Positions 8,205 to 16,013 of a stretch of 44,101 nt of DNA are shown one piece after another. This stretch comes from Thermoplasmata archaeon (GTDB lineage: Archaea; Thermoplasmatota; E2; DHVEG-1). The notes beneath the pieces were generated by a model. The model was not told the origin of the DNA and did not search any database. It saw nothing but the letters and a program-made list of their open reading frames with translations. The stretch is from NCBI GenBank assembly GCA_014894395.1, contig JADBLO010000062.1, forward strand, positions 1 through 44,101. The letters run 5' to 3'. Position numbers and translations under genes: made by a program. Position 1 is the first letter of the stretch, and each line of letters begins with the position of its first letter.

Positions 8205-9040
8205 TATGCACCTCTAATCGCATCTGCCACTTGTATAGCCCGCTTACATTCGTTCACATCATGGACGCGTACCATGTTTGCTCCGTTCATAACAGCCACT
8301 GTGATTGCAGCTAAGGTCCCGTCAAGACGATCTTTTACCGATAAACCCGTAATCACCCCGATAAAGGATTTCCGTGATGGCCCAACAAGAATCGGACAAC
8401 TAAGCGTCTTGAATTCTCCAAGATGTTTCAATATCTGGAGGTTGTGCTCTACTGTTTTTCCAAAACCAATCCCTGGGTCTATAATGATATGTTGGATTCC
8501 TGCTTTGCGTGCCGTTGCAATTTGTTCTTGAAAGAATGCGGTAATTTCTCCAAGCAGGTCCTGGTAGATAGGGTTCTGCTGCATGATTTTTGGTGTTCCT
8601 CGCATATGCATGATGACAACAGGGACGTTGTGTTTTACGGCAACCTTCCTCATTTCCGGGTTTATCAATCCAGTGATATCGTTAATGAGATGTGCACCTG
8701 CCTTCAGACACGCGTCTGCAACCAGTGGTTTATAGGTATCTATAGAAATGGGAACGGAAACCTCACGGAGGAGCCGTGTCACGACAGGCAAAATTCTGTC
8801 CAGTTCTTCTTTTTCAGATAAAGGTGCTGAACCTGGACGTGAGCTTTCTCCACCTACATCAATAACGTCAGCCCCATCAGAAACCATTTTTTCCCCATGG
8901 GCGACCGCTGTATCAACATCATTGAATAGGCCTCCGTCAGAGAACGAGTCAGGGGTCACATTCAGGATTCCCATAATCAAAGTTTTTTCAAATCTTAAGG
9001 TATAATCCTTACAGACAATCGGTGAAAGTTTTAACATCAT
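8204..9040 (-). CDS. folP: Dihydropteroate synthase
   Basis: The product (about 278 aa) has every hallmark of DHPS: MGILNVTPDSFSDGG, GADVIDVGGESSRPGS, SIDTYKP, LINDITGL, VVIMHMRGTP, IIIDPGIGFGKT and GPSRKSFIG. It condenses 6-hydroxymethyl-dihydropterin pyrophosphate with p-aminobenzoate. Starts ATG-ATG at 9040/9037 are preferred over the TTG at 9049 because GGGGAG, a ribosome site, lies between them. It is first in the leftward operon folP-folK-PTPS-ubiA and its stop overlaps the folK start. Together with folK it points to folate-like C1 carrier synthesis. The divergent small ORF begins only ~35 bases away. Confidence 0.96.
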   Translation of the reverse strand: MMLKLSPIVCKDYTLRFEKTLIMGILNVTPDSFSDGGLFNDVDTAVAHGEKMVSDGADVIDVGGESSRPGSAPLSEKEELDRILPVVTRLLREVSVPISIDTYKPLVADACLKAGAHLINDITGLINPEMRKVAVKHNVPVVIMHMRGTPKIMQQNPIYQDLLGEITAFFQEQIATARKAGIQHIIIDPGIGFGKTVEHNLQILKHLGEFKTLSCPILVGPSRKSFIGVITGLSVKDRLDGTLAAITVAVMNGANMVRVHDVNECKRAIQVADAIRGA

Positions 9041-9073
9041 TCTCCCCAAATGAGGACGACCTATTAAAAACCA

Positions 9074-9226
9074 ATGTTCATCACCGTGCTCCGCAATGAA
9101 AATGTAATGAAACTCTCCGATATGAACAACAAGAGAGGAATTATGGAAAAAGAACGCATGAGCGGATATCTAGAAAAAAGTGCATACAGTTCATTGTCAT
9201 TACTACGAAAAAAGAGACTCACCTGA
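9074..9226 (+). CDS. Possible 50-aa protein, unknown
   Basis: A 50-codon frame begins MFITVLRNEN and ends LLRKKRLT, rich in Lys, Arg and Glu in its second half. A TATA-like CTATTAAAAA lies just ahead at 9061-9070, and GAGAGGA precedes an internal ATG (MEKERMSGYL). Nothing is recognised. It may be a real small gene starting at one of the inner Met codons, or a chance frame. Confidence 0.28.
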   Translation: MFITVLRNENVMKLSDMNNKRGIMEKERMSGYLEKSAYSSLSLLRKKRLT

Positions 9227-9349
9227 TTGAATTCATAATGAAAAAGTAATTCGACCGGTTTATTCCTATTTTTATAGATGTAATAATTATATAAATGGAT
9301 AACATCTGTACAACAAAACTTTATAAGGAGCAAAACAACCCCTCATTGC

Positions 9350-9493
9350 ATGATAGTAATCGGGCTATTATCGACAGAAGAAGAGGCGCAGGAGATCCAA
9401 TTCATCGCAAAAATATGTACCGTCGAAAACCGTATCCGCTATATTGTTCATGTCGATAGGATTAAACAGCTCGTCAGTCAACAAAACAGATAG
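9350..9493 (+). CDS. Possible 47-aa protein, unknown
   Basis: The frame reads MIVIGLLSTEEEAQEIQFIA and continues through VENRIRYIVHVDRIKQLVSQ to a TAG at 9491. Composition is protein-like (an alternating hydrophobic strand, then an acidic helix). A clear TATA-like ACTTTATAAGG at 9318-9328 lies about 25 bases ahead, suggesting a leaderless transcript. It sits 42 bases ahead of dtdA and could share its transcript. The family is not recognised. Confidence 0.5.
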   Translation: MIVIGLLSTEEEAQEIQFIAKICTVENRIRYIVHVDRIKQLVSQQNR

Positions 9494-9535
9494 TGTCGCA
9501 AATTACTAAAACACCCTTGATGTTTCAAGGATTAC

Positions 9536-10408
9536 ATGACCGTCCTTATTATTTCTTCAACCGAGGACCCTGCTAGTACGAATATAAAAAACAGTCTTTT
9601 AGAACAAACAACTTGGGAGGAACATGGAACCTTTTACAATACCCCTGTCTTCAGACATGCTTCGATGAACAATCTGGTGATCGTGACTATCCCCGATAAA
9701 AAAATACGACACGAAAACATCGACACCGAAGTATTCGAACAGCTTCACATCGAACCAAAGATAGCTATCTTTCTTTCAAGACATCGCAGTAAAATGGGAG
9801 AACCAACCCTCACTGTCCATCCTATCGGTAATTTCGGTGATGCGAAGTTCGGTGGAAAACCAAAAACCTTAATACCAGCAGCACCACGAATGATGACGCA
9901 TCTTCTTCGCCTCATTAAAAAAAACCTTCAACCAACGGATCTCAAATATCAAGTCTGCTATGAAGTCACCCACCACGGACCGTTCCTAAAGATCCCCACC
10001 CTGTTCGTAGAAGTCGGCAGCACAGAGATTCAATGGCAACAAAAAGAACCCGCATCAATTATTGCATCATCGTTGCTTGAACTTTTTGCAAAATATCATT
10101 ATGAAGAAGAGTTTCCAAATGACATCCCCGTTCTCCTTGGGATCGGCGGGGGACACTACGCACCACGATTCACCGAAGTTGCCGTAACAAAAAACATAGC
10201 ATTTGGTCACATGATACCAACATACCAGATAGAAGGAGGAAATATAGACGATGAAATCCTTGAAAAGACGATACAGGCAACACCCAATATAAAAGGAATA
10301 TATCTGCATAAAAAAGAGCTTAAAAAATCACAAGTTACCCAATATAGAACTTGGTTCGAGACGAGAGGAATATCCATTATTTCAAGTAAAGATCTACCAG
10401 ATTTATGA
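9536..10408 (+). CDS. dtdA: Archaeal D-aminoacyl-tRNA deacylase
   Basis: The 290-aa product matches DtdA, the archaeal and plant enzyme that hydrolyses D-aminoacyl-tRNAs as translation proofreading. Recognised blocks are IFLSRHRSKMGEPTLTVHP, the HPIGNFG stretch, YEVTHHGP (probable metal or catalytic His residues), EVGSTEIQW and LGIGGGHYAPRF. Length is normal for the family and it is cytoplasmic. AAGGA lies about five bases ahead of the ATG. Its 3' end overlaps the end of the convergent MGMT-like gene by a few bases. Confidence 0.95.
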   Translation: MTVLIISSTEDPASTNIKNSLLEQTTWEEHGTFYNTPVFRHASMNNLVIVTIPDKKIRHENIDTEVFEQLHIEPKIAIFLSRHRSKMGEPTLTVHPIGNFGDAKFGGKPKTLIPAAPRMMTHLLRLIKKNLQPTDLKYQVCYEVTHHGPFLKIPTLFVEVGSTEIQWQQKEPASIIASSLLELFAKYHYEEEFPNDIPVLLGIGGGHYAPRFTEVAVTKNIAFGHMIPTYQIEGGNIDDEILEKTIQATPNIKGIYLHKKELKKSQVTQYRTWFETRGISIISSKDLPDL

Positions 10409-10738
10409 TTTGTTTTTCTTTAAGGGATGCTCTGTTTTGAAATCATCAAAAAACACACGTTTAAAATCAATGATTTTTCCGTCTTTCACTTCAATGCCAT
10501 CTTTTTTTAATCTTCGTATCTTGTCATTAATTCCAAGACCAAATCCGCCCAGACTCCCATCAGATTTGACTATCTTAAAACAGGGCATTGTATCTGCATC
10601 TGGATTCTTATTCATATATTTACCAACAGCCCTTGCGTATCGTTTATTTCCAAGGACTTTTGCCACTGCACCATAGGTAGAAACACGTCCGGCAGGTATT
10701 TGCCTCACAAGATAATACGTATAATCGGAAAGATTCAT
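10403..10738 (-). CDS. MGMT-family protein (methylated-DNA cysteine methyltransferase-like)
   Basis: The product is the ~111-aa DNA-binding/methyl-acceptor domain of the Ada/Ogt family: YYLVRQIPAGRVSTYGAVAK (helix-turn-helix) and MPCFKIVKSDGSLGGFG (active-site loop). The acceptor Cys (C53) is present, so this is not a simple Cys-less alkyltransferase-like protein, but the usual PCHRV is PCFKI: the His of the Cys-His-Glu network is Phe. There is no N-terminal RNase-H-like domain. The ATG at 10738 is chosen because homologues start at this helix; a TTG at 10780 would add 14 residues. It may flag or repair O6-alkylguanine. It overlaps the 3' end of dtdA and diverges from the MBL gene. Confidence 0.85.
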   Translation of the reverse strand: MNLSDYTYYLVRQIPAGRVSTYGAVAKVLGNKRYARAVGKYMNKNPDADTMPCFKIVKSDGSLGGFGLGINDKIRRLKKDGIEVKDGKIIDFKRVFFDDFKTEHPLKKNKS

Positions 10739-10792
10739 ATTTGGAAATAAGCTATGGCCTCCAAATAGTTTTCTTTTCAATTCAGGGAGAAG

Positions 10793-11563
10793 ATGAACAA
10801 CATAAAATTCTTAGGAACTGCCGGCGCACGTTTCGTCGTAATGAAACAGCTCCGGGCATCCGGGGGAATCTGGCTAACACTTGATGATACAAACGTAATG
10901 ATTGACCCGGGGCCAGGTTCCCTCGTTCGTTGTATCTCAAGCAAACCAAAGCTCAATCCAATGGATTTGGACGGTATTATTCTGACACATCGACATATTG
11001 ACCATTCAAACGACATCAACATAATGATAGAAGCCATGACAAACGGGGGATTCAAGAAAAAAGGAGTCGTGTTTGCTCCAAGGGATACACTGGAAGGTGA
11101 CCCGGTCATCCTGAAATACATTCGGGAGCACGTCGAACGCATTGAGATTCTCAAAGAAAAAGGAAAGTACCACGTAGGGAACATCTCTTTTGAAACACCA
11201 ATACAGTTGAAACATGGGGTTGAAACATATGGTGTAAACATCAGAGGAAAAACCAGCTCGATTTCTCTGATTACCGATACCGATTATTTTACAGGTCTTG
11301 CAGCATATTTTACCGGAGATATCCTTATTGTCAATGTCGTGATGTTGGAGGACAAAAGCACGATTGAACACCTCTGTTTACAAGAGGCAGAACAGATCAT
11401 CGAGACAAACAAACCACGACTTGCGATTCTGACACATTTTGGTATGGGCATGGTGAAAGCAAAACCATGGGAGCTAGCAGAACAACTCACAAAGAAGCTA
11501 GGAGTCACGGTCATCGCAGCACGAGATGGCATGCAGGTCGATATTGACCAGAATAAAAAATAG
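10793..11563 (+). CDS. MBL-fold metallo-hydrolase (RNase Z/phosphodiesterase-like)
   Basis: The 256-aa product begins with the fold's first strand (IKFLGTAGARFVV). It carries the zinc motif HRHIDH (residues 66-71 in LTHRHIDHSND), IDPGPGS, a mid Asp in LITDTDYF, and a late His in LAILTHFGMGM. It looks like the RNase Z/LACTB2-like branch without the flexible arm, so it could act on RNA or on a small phosphodiester; the substrate is unknown. GGGAG lies five bases before the ATG. The next gene starts 30 bases downstream on the same strand. Confidence 0.88.
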   Translation: MNNIKFLGTAGARFVVMKQLRASGGIWLTLDDTNVMIDPGPGSLVRCISSKPKLNPMDLDGIILTHRHIDHSNDINIMIEAMTNGGFKKKGVVFAPRDTLEGDPVILKYIREHVERIEILKEKGKYHVGNISFETPIQLKHGVETYGVNIRGKTSSISLITDTDYFTGLAAYFTGDILIVNVVMLEDKSTIEHLCLQEAEQIIETNKPRLAILTHFGMGMVKAKPWELAEQLTKKLGVTVIAARDGMQVDIDQNKK

Positions 11564-11593
11564 TTTTTAATTCTCTACGACGATATCAAAAAA

Positions 11594-12586
11594 ATGATGA
11601 CGATACGAACGCTCCTTCCAAAGTACCATGATATCCTTGACGAACAGGGCACTGCACAGTATCTTGATTGTAAGCATATCCCTGTTTCGTTTGAGCGTTC
11701 CCAATCAACCGATGAACTCTGGCGCACCCATGACGAGGCGCTTCAGTTGATGAAGGTGCAGAACACTACACCGAAACAGTCACTTCTTGATCTGAAAATC
11801 GAACTTGCAGACCGTCTGTATCAAGCGTGTTGTCTCTGTGAACACAAATGCAGGGTAAATCGAGAAAAAACCGCTGGGAAATGCGGCGTCCAAGAATCGC
11901 GAATTGCCTCTAAGTTTTTACATTACGGTGAAGAGACAGTGCTTGTCCCATCGTATACGATCTTTTTTTCAGGATGTACTTTCAATTGTGTTTTTTGCCA
12001 GAACTGGGATATCAGCCAGAATCCTTGCGGTGTGGCCATTGAACCAAAAGCGCTTGTCACAGCCGTTAAACAACGGAAAAAACAGGGCGCGCGAAACGTG
12101 AATTGGGTCGGTGGGGACCCAACATCAAATCTCTTGTATATTCTTAATGTTTTGAAGAAATTAGACAGCAATATTCCGCAAGTATGGAATTCAAACATGT
12201 ACTGTTCAGAAGAAACCATGAAACTGTTGCACGGGGTGATGGATATCTATCTGACTGATTTTAAATACGGGAATGATTCGTGCGCGAAACGCCTCTCCAA
12301 GATCGATGGATATACAGCTGTTGTAAAACGAAATCATATGCTTGCGTATCAGCAAGGTGAAGTAATCGTAAGACATCTGGTTTTGCCGAACCATGGAACG
12401 TGTTGTTCCCGGCCGATTCTTGAGTGGATTCAGAAAAACACCCTAGAGGTTGCCGTCAATGTCATGGGGCAGTACCGACCTGAATACCATGCTGATGAAT
12501 ATGAGGAGATCACCTATCCGGTTCTTAGAGAAGAATATCTTCAGGTAAAAGAGTACGCTGAGACATTGGGTCTGTTTCTTATTTAG
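11594..12586 (+). CDS. Radical SAM protein, PflA/PflX-like (COG1313 type)
   Basis: The 330-aa product has the radical SAM motif C128-x3-C132-x2-C135 (SGCTFNCVFCQNW). It also has an upstream cysteine motif at 79-97 (CCLCEHKC...GKCGV), typical of PflX/AmmeMemoRadiSam-like proteins and perhaps binding a second cluster. The GGDPT motif (SAM methionine site) and the strand YLTDFKYG follow. Known relatives are glycyl-radical-enzyme activases and proteins of unknown substrate; no glycyl radical enzyme is in this window. There is no ribosome site, so the ATG-ATG start may be leaderless. Confidence 0.88.
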   Translation: MMTIRTLLPKYHDILDEQGTAQYLDCKHIPVSFERSQSTDELWRTHDEALQLMKVQNTTPKQSLLDLKIELADRLYQACCLCEHKCRVNREKTAGKCGVQESRIASKFLHYGEETVLVPSYTIFFSGCTFNCVFCQNWDISQNPCGVAIEPKALVTAVKQRKKQGARNVNWVGGDPTSNLLYILNVLKKLDSNIPQVWNSNMYCSEETMKLLHGVMDIYLTDFKYGNDSCAKRLSKIDGYTAVVKRNHMLAYQQGEVIVRHLVLPNHGTCCSRPILEWIQKNTLEVAVNVMGQYRPEYHADEYEEITYPVLREEYLQVKEYAETLGLFLI

Positions 12587-12681
12587 AAGTATACGGTTAT
12601 CGTTTATACGCGATACCATTCATAATGAAAATAGGATTGATGATGATCAGGTAATAGTGTGACGCTGACTATTAGAGGACC
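12587..12681. other. Short gap between convergent genes
   Basis: This 95-base gap lies between the convergent ends of the radical SAM gene and lplA. It is AT-rich and I see no gene or clear hairpin. Confidence 0.4.
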
Positions 12682-13446
12682 TCATCGCCTATGATTCCAA
12701 TCCTTCGCAGAGAAGCATTCTTTTTCAAATTTTTTTGCCAATGCTAGTTCCTCTTTACTCAATTTTCCTTCAATTAACTCAACATGAAATTCTTCCTCAA
12801 AGCCTATCTTCATTGCCCCAGCGACTTCTTCAAACCGTACATCTTTTCCTAAAAGGTGCCTTACCGACGTAACTCTCTGTTTTACATCTGTTATGAGTTT
12901 ATCCTTTATCTTTTCATTTGGTACTTTTAGTAAAGAAAACATTTTGTCAACATCAACATCCATGAGAACTGTGCCATGCTGCAGTACTGTTTCTAACTTT
13001 CTTGTCTGGGCATTTCCTGAAATCTTCCGTCCACCAGTAACGATATCATTGATTGGAACATATTCACTCTCAATTCCTAAATGGTGCAATCCTTTCTGAA
13101 CCGCCCCACATATTCTTCCGTAGCTTTTCATGATGTTTTTTGGAATTTCTGGATGAGATTCTGGGATCACGATACTGTACGTTAACTCTTTCTCATGAAA
13201 CACAGCGCCTCCACCAGTTATTCTCCGCACGTAATCAACACCAAGCCGTTCACACGCACGTATATCGACTTCATCAGCCAAACTCTGGAAATACCCAATA
13301 GAAATAGCAGACGGAATCCACCCATAAAATCGTACGGTAGGAGGAACCTTGCCTTCGCTATTTACGACCAGAATCGCTCTGTCAACCGCCATGTTCGAAA
13401 AAGCAGTGTTGAAACCTGTTTGTAACAGTCTCCATTGTTCTTTCAT
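12682..13446 (-). CDS. lplA: Lipoate-protein ligase A, catalytic subunit
   Basis: The 254-aa product is the BPL/LplA/LipB-fold catalytic domain. RRITGGGAVFHE (lipoyl-AMP binding) and GGRKISGNAQTRK (catalytic Lys) are both present, with TFSIV-like TYSIVIPES between. It activates lipoate with ATP and transfers it to E2 or GcvH proteins. As in Thermoplasma, the C-terminal accessory domain is on a separate gene (lplB), which ends overlapping this ATG by four bases (ATGA). Order in the leftward operon is lipA, lplB, lplA. Confidence 0.94.
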   Translation of the reverse strand: MKEQWRLLQTGFNTAFSNMAVDRAILVVNSEGKVPPTVRFYGWIPSAISIGYFQSLADEVDIRACERLGVDYVRRITGGGAVFHEKELTYSIVIPESHPEIPKNIMKSYGRICGAVQKGLHHLGIESEYVPINDIVTGGRKISGNAQTRKLETVLQHGTVLMDVDVDKMFSLLKVPNEKIKDKLITDVKQRVTSVRHLLGKDVRFEEVAGAMKIGFEEEFHVELIEGKLSKEELALAKKFEKECFSAKDWNHRR

Positions 13447-13727
13447 GGTTTACACATCAGGATTCCTTGCGTCAAGCCTTCAGCATTTACACCAATAAAT
13501 TGAATATGATATTCAGTAATGATTGAACGTATCTTCTCCAGTAATTGCTCTCGTTCCATCAATACGTTTCTTAGTTTCGTTTCCATCAGTTCAATTGCCT
13601 CTTCAGGATAAGCAAAAAAATCTCCCGTTATCCGAATGTTCATGATAACATTGTTTTTTTCATCGTACTCGACAGAAATTTTCAGCAGCTTCCCCTGTGG
13701 CACTTTATAGATAGATTGAGATCGCAT
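13443..13727 (-). CDS. lplB: Lipoate-protein ligase accessory subunit LplB
   Basis: The ~94-aa product matches the separate C-terminal domain of bipartite archaeal lipoate ligase: KVPQGKLLKISVEYDEKNN, then ITGDFFAYPEEAIELMETKL and a C-terminal helix and strand (GVNAEGLTQGIL). In Thermoplasma LplB is required for lipoyl-AMP formation by LplA. The ATG at 13727 is preferred; a GTG three codons upstream (13736) is possible. The stop overlaps the lplA start, consistent with stoichiometric translation of the two subunits. Confidence 0.9.
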   Translation of the reverse strand: MRSQSIYKVPQGKLLKISVEYDEKNNVIMNIRITGDFFAYPEEAIELMETKLRNVLMEREQLLEKIRSIITEYHIQFIGVNAEGLTQGILMCKP

Positions 13728-13780
13728 AATCCGCACGCGTATCCAATTGTCGTCTTATAAAGCTCCGCTTCCAAAAACAT

Positions 13781-14629
13781 CTACTGCAAGGCGTTCTGTG
13801 CATGGTAAGAGCTTCGAACAAGCGGTCCTGATTCAACATGCGAGAAATCTAACTGAAGCGCAGTGTTTTTCAACTCTACAAACTCCTCCGGCGTATAATA
13901 TTTTTTCACCTCCACATGATTCCTTGTCGGTTGTAAATACTGTCCCATCGTTAAGAAATCAACATCGGCAACTCTCAAATCACGCATCGTTTGGAGGGTC
14001 TGCTCGTTTGTTTCTCCTAGACCCACCATGAAACCAGACTTCGTGGGAATTCTTCCATCCATTTTTTTTATTGTTTTCAACACCACTAGACTTCTCCGGT
14101 AATCCCCTTGGGGTCGAATCAATGGAAATAACTTTTCAACCACCTCGATATTATGATTAATCACATCGGGAGCTGCATCAACCACTTTCTGAACTGCTTT
14201 TTCGTCTCCTCTGAAATCTGGGATTAATACCTCGATTTTACACGCATCATTCAAACGTCTGATCTCTCGTACCGTTTTATAAAAAATACTTGCCCCGCCA
14301 TCCTTGAGATCATCTCGTGTCACCGACGTTACCACCACGTACTTCAACCCTAGGGTCTTTACGCTTTCTGCAATATCTCGTGGCTCATTGTCATTTAAGG
14401 AACTCGGCGTCCCATGCGTCACATTACAGTATCGGCAGTCTCGGGTACAGACGTTCCCTAAAATTAAAAAAACAGCGGTGCCGCATCCGAAACATTCAGC
14501 GATATTAGGGCATCTTGCCTCTTCACAAATCGTATGTAACTTCACAGACCTCAGGAGAGTTTTTACTTTGGAAAAATTTTTTCCTCCACCGATTCGTACT
14601 TTCAGCCAATCCGGATGCCGCCTCATCAT
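13781..14629 (-). CDS. lipA: Lipoyl synthase
   Basis: The 282-aa radical SAM enzyme inserts two sulfurs into octanoyl-protein. Both clusters are visible: the auxiliary cluster C35-x4-C40-x5-C46 (CEEARCPNIAEC) with the Ser of RSSY near the C-terminus (~272-275), and the SAM cluster C61-x3-C65-x2-C68 (CTRDCRYC). KSGFMVGLGET and TMGQYLQPTRNH are also conserved. A TATA-like ATTATAAAC lies about 27 bases ahead of the ATG, suggesting a leaderless transcript. Next to lplB and lplA it gives the cell both salvage and completion of lipoylation; no E2 or GcvH target gene is in the window. Confidence 0.97.
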   Translation of the reverse strand: MMRRHPDWLKVRIGGGKNFSKVKTLLRSVKLHTICEEARCPNIAECFGCGTAVFLILGNVCTRDCRYCNVTHGTPSSLNDNEPRDIAESVKTLGLKYVVVTSVTRDDLKDGGASIFYKTVREIRRLNDACKIEVLIPDFRGDEKAVQKVVDAAPDVINHNIEVVEKLFPLIRPQGDYRRSLVVLKTIKKMDGRIPTKSGFMVGLGETNEQTLQTMRDLRVADVDFLTMGQYLQPTRNHVEVKKYYTPEEFVELKNTALQLDFSHVESGPLVRSSYHAQNALQ

Positions 14630-14695
14630 CTCTGAAGAAAAAACAATGGTGTTTATAATTCTGTTGTCTCTCCTTTTAAGGTCATCAAGACAGTT

Positions 14696-15907
14696 TTATA
14701 CGCCCATGGTGACCCGTAACAAATCCCGCAATCCTGGTGAGACGCCAAGGATGAAGATGCCGATTTTGAGGAGATTAACTAACCGCGAATACTTCCCCAG
14801 TTCTTTTTTATAGACGACATCAAAAACATAAATCACTATAATAATCAGGAGGAATTTGACGATGGGAAATAACGGCGGCCACAGCTCCATGAGACCATTC
14901 GATGCAGGGTGTTTCTCAACATAGGACGGCAACCCCATATGCAAGGGATCATAGATACTCACGTAGCTTGTTATCCCATCAATCAGATGTCCTGCAAGCA
15001 TCGAGAGATTCAACGGATTCTTGTACACCATGATGGTGTCATGTTTTCGATAGACCCACGCAATCAGGTACACGAGAAGTACGATGAGGAAAACAAGACC
15101 GATAACAAGCAAAAACACATTACCATATGTACCATAAGAACCACTCCATTGGTCCCCCATGATCCATCGTCCAATAAGGAAAAAACACGGGAGGACGACA
15201 AGCAACCCGCCTGAGAAAACAACGGTATTTACCGTCATCATCTGTTTTTTTATCATACGATACAGAAGAGGGAGAAATGCGAGAATGGAAAGAACGTAAA
15301 AGAAACCAGGTTCAATAAGAGAGGCACCATAGCGGATTCCAAGAGCCCAAATAATTGTATAGAAACTATCAATAAGAACAAACACAGAAAGAAGTATGAA
15401 CAGTGTTTTCCTTGCATTAAATGCTCTTTTTTGGAGATAATATCCTAGAAAGAGAAAGATCAACACATACAGCGTCGTCTGAAAGTATATTAGTGGTGAA
15501 ATGAACCAATACACAGCAGGCTCAGAAAAATAATTGGTGTCTTCCAAGACGCGAGTCACGGGACCAAACAGGATATATGGAAACAAGGCAAGGCAGAAAT
15601 ACCAATCAATCCTGATTTCAAGTTTCTTCAAAAGTTTGTACAGTCCATAGAGGGCACAGACAAGGATAAGACCATAGGTAATCTCCGAAAGAATCGTATA
15701 GCCTTCTTGCGCGGTGACACCGTTGAAGGAAACTGAATGCCCCGATGCATCAGCAACCACTGGTCCCCAGTAATATTTCCAGATCCACTGGTCATAGACT
15801 AGGGTTGGTGCAAGGAGATACGCAATTATAATCACCGCAATGATTCCAAGAAAAATACCTAAGAATAGGACCATTTTTTGCTGTACCGTAATGGTTCGAA
15901 GGTTCAT
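14696..15907 (-). CDS. DUF63 family multi-pass membrane protein
   Basis: The ~403-aa product has about ten membrane segments and the archaeal DUF63 features YDQWIWKYYWGPVVADA near the N-terminus, FGPVTRVLEDTNYF in the middle and LAGHLIDGITSYVS late. The family has no assigned function. The ATG at 15907 is preferred over 15952 because a TATA box (15931-15940) lies between the two, 28 bases ahead of it, implying a leaderless transcript. It is divergent from the secreted protease and ends 66 bases ahead of lipA. Confidence 0.9.
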   Translation of the reverse strand: MNLRTITVQQKMVLFLGIFLGIIAVIIIAYLLAPTLVYDQWIWKYYWGPVVADASGHSVSFNGVTAQEGYTILSEITYGLILVCALYGLYKLLKKLEIRIDWYFCLALFPYILFGPVTRVLEDTNYFSEPAVYWFISPLIYFQTTLYVLIFLFLGYYLQKRAFNARKTLFILLSVFVLIDSFYTIIWALGIRYGASLIEPGFFYVLSILAFLPLLYRMIKKQMMTVNTVVFSGGLLVVLPCFFLIGRWIMGDQWSGSYGTYGNVFLLVIGLVFLIVLLVYLIAWVYRKHDTIMVYKNPLNLSMLAGHLIDGITSYVSIYDPLHMGLPSYVEKHPASNGLMELWPPLFPIVKFLLIIIVIYVFDVVYKKELGKYSRLVNLLKIGIFILGVSPGLRDLLRVTMGV

Positions 15908-15930
15908 TATTTCAAGGCTAAGAAAAAGAC

Positions 15931-15940
15931 CATATATTAA
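15931..15940 (-). promoter_or_regulatory. TATA box of DUF63 gene
   Basis: TTAATATATG on the minus strand is 28 bases ahead of the ATG at 15907. It fixes that start over the longer frame to 15952. Confidence 0.55.
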
Positions 15941-15972
15941 TGTACCCTCCACTCAAGGATGTATAACAATTA

Positions 15973-15980
15973 TTATAAAG
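15973..15980 (+). promoter_or_regulatory. TATA box of cysteine protease gene
   Basis: TTATAAAG lies ~37 bases ahead of the ATG at 16014. A GGGA ribosome site sits between, so a short leader is expected. Confidence 0.45.
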
Positions 15981-16013
15981 GCAAAATATTATGTATTATG
16001 TAAGGGAAATACT

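Noticed and set aside
9064-9333. 89-codon minus-strand frame upstream of folP
   Set aside because: Composition is unlike a protein (long runs of Phe, Leu, Ser and Ile without pattern) and it is antisense to a more plausible small frame.
15840-16013. Longer N-terminus for the cysteine protease
   Set aside because: It would overlap the divergent DUF63 gene and lie ahead of the TATA box and ribosome site that fit ATG 16014, where the signal peptide begins.
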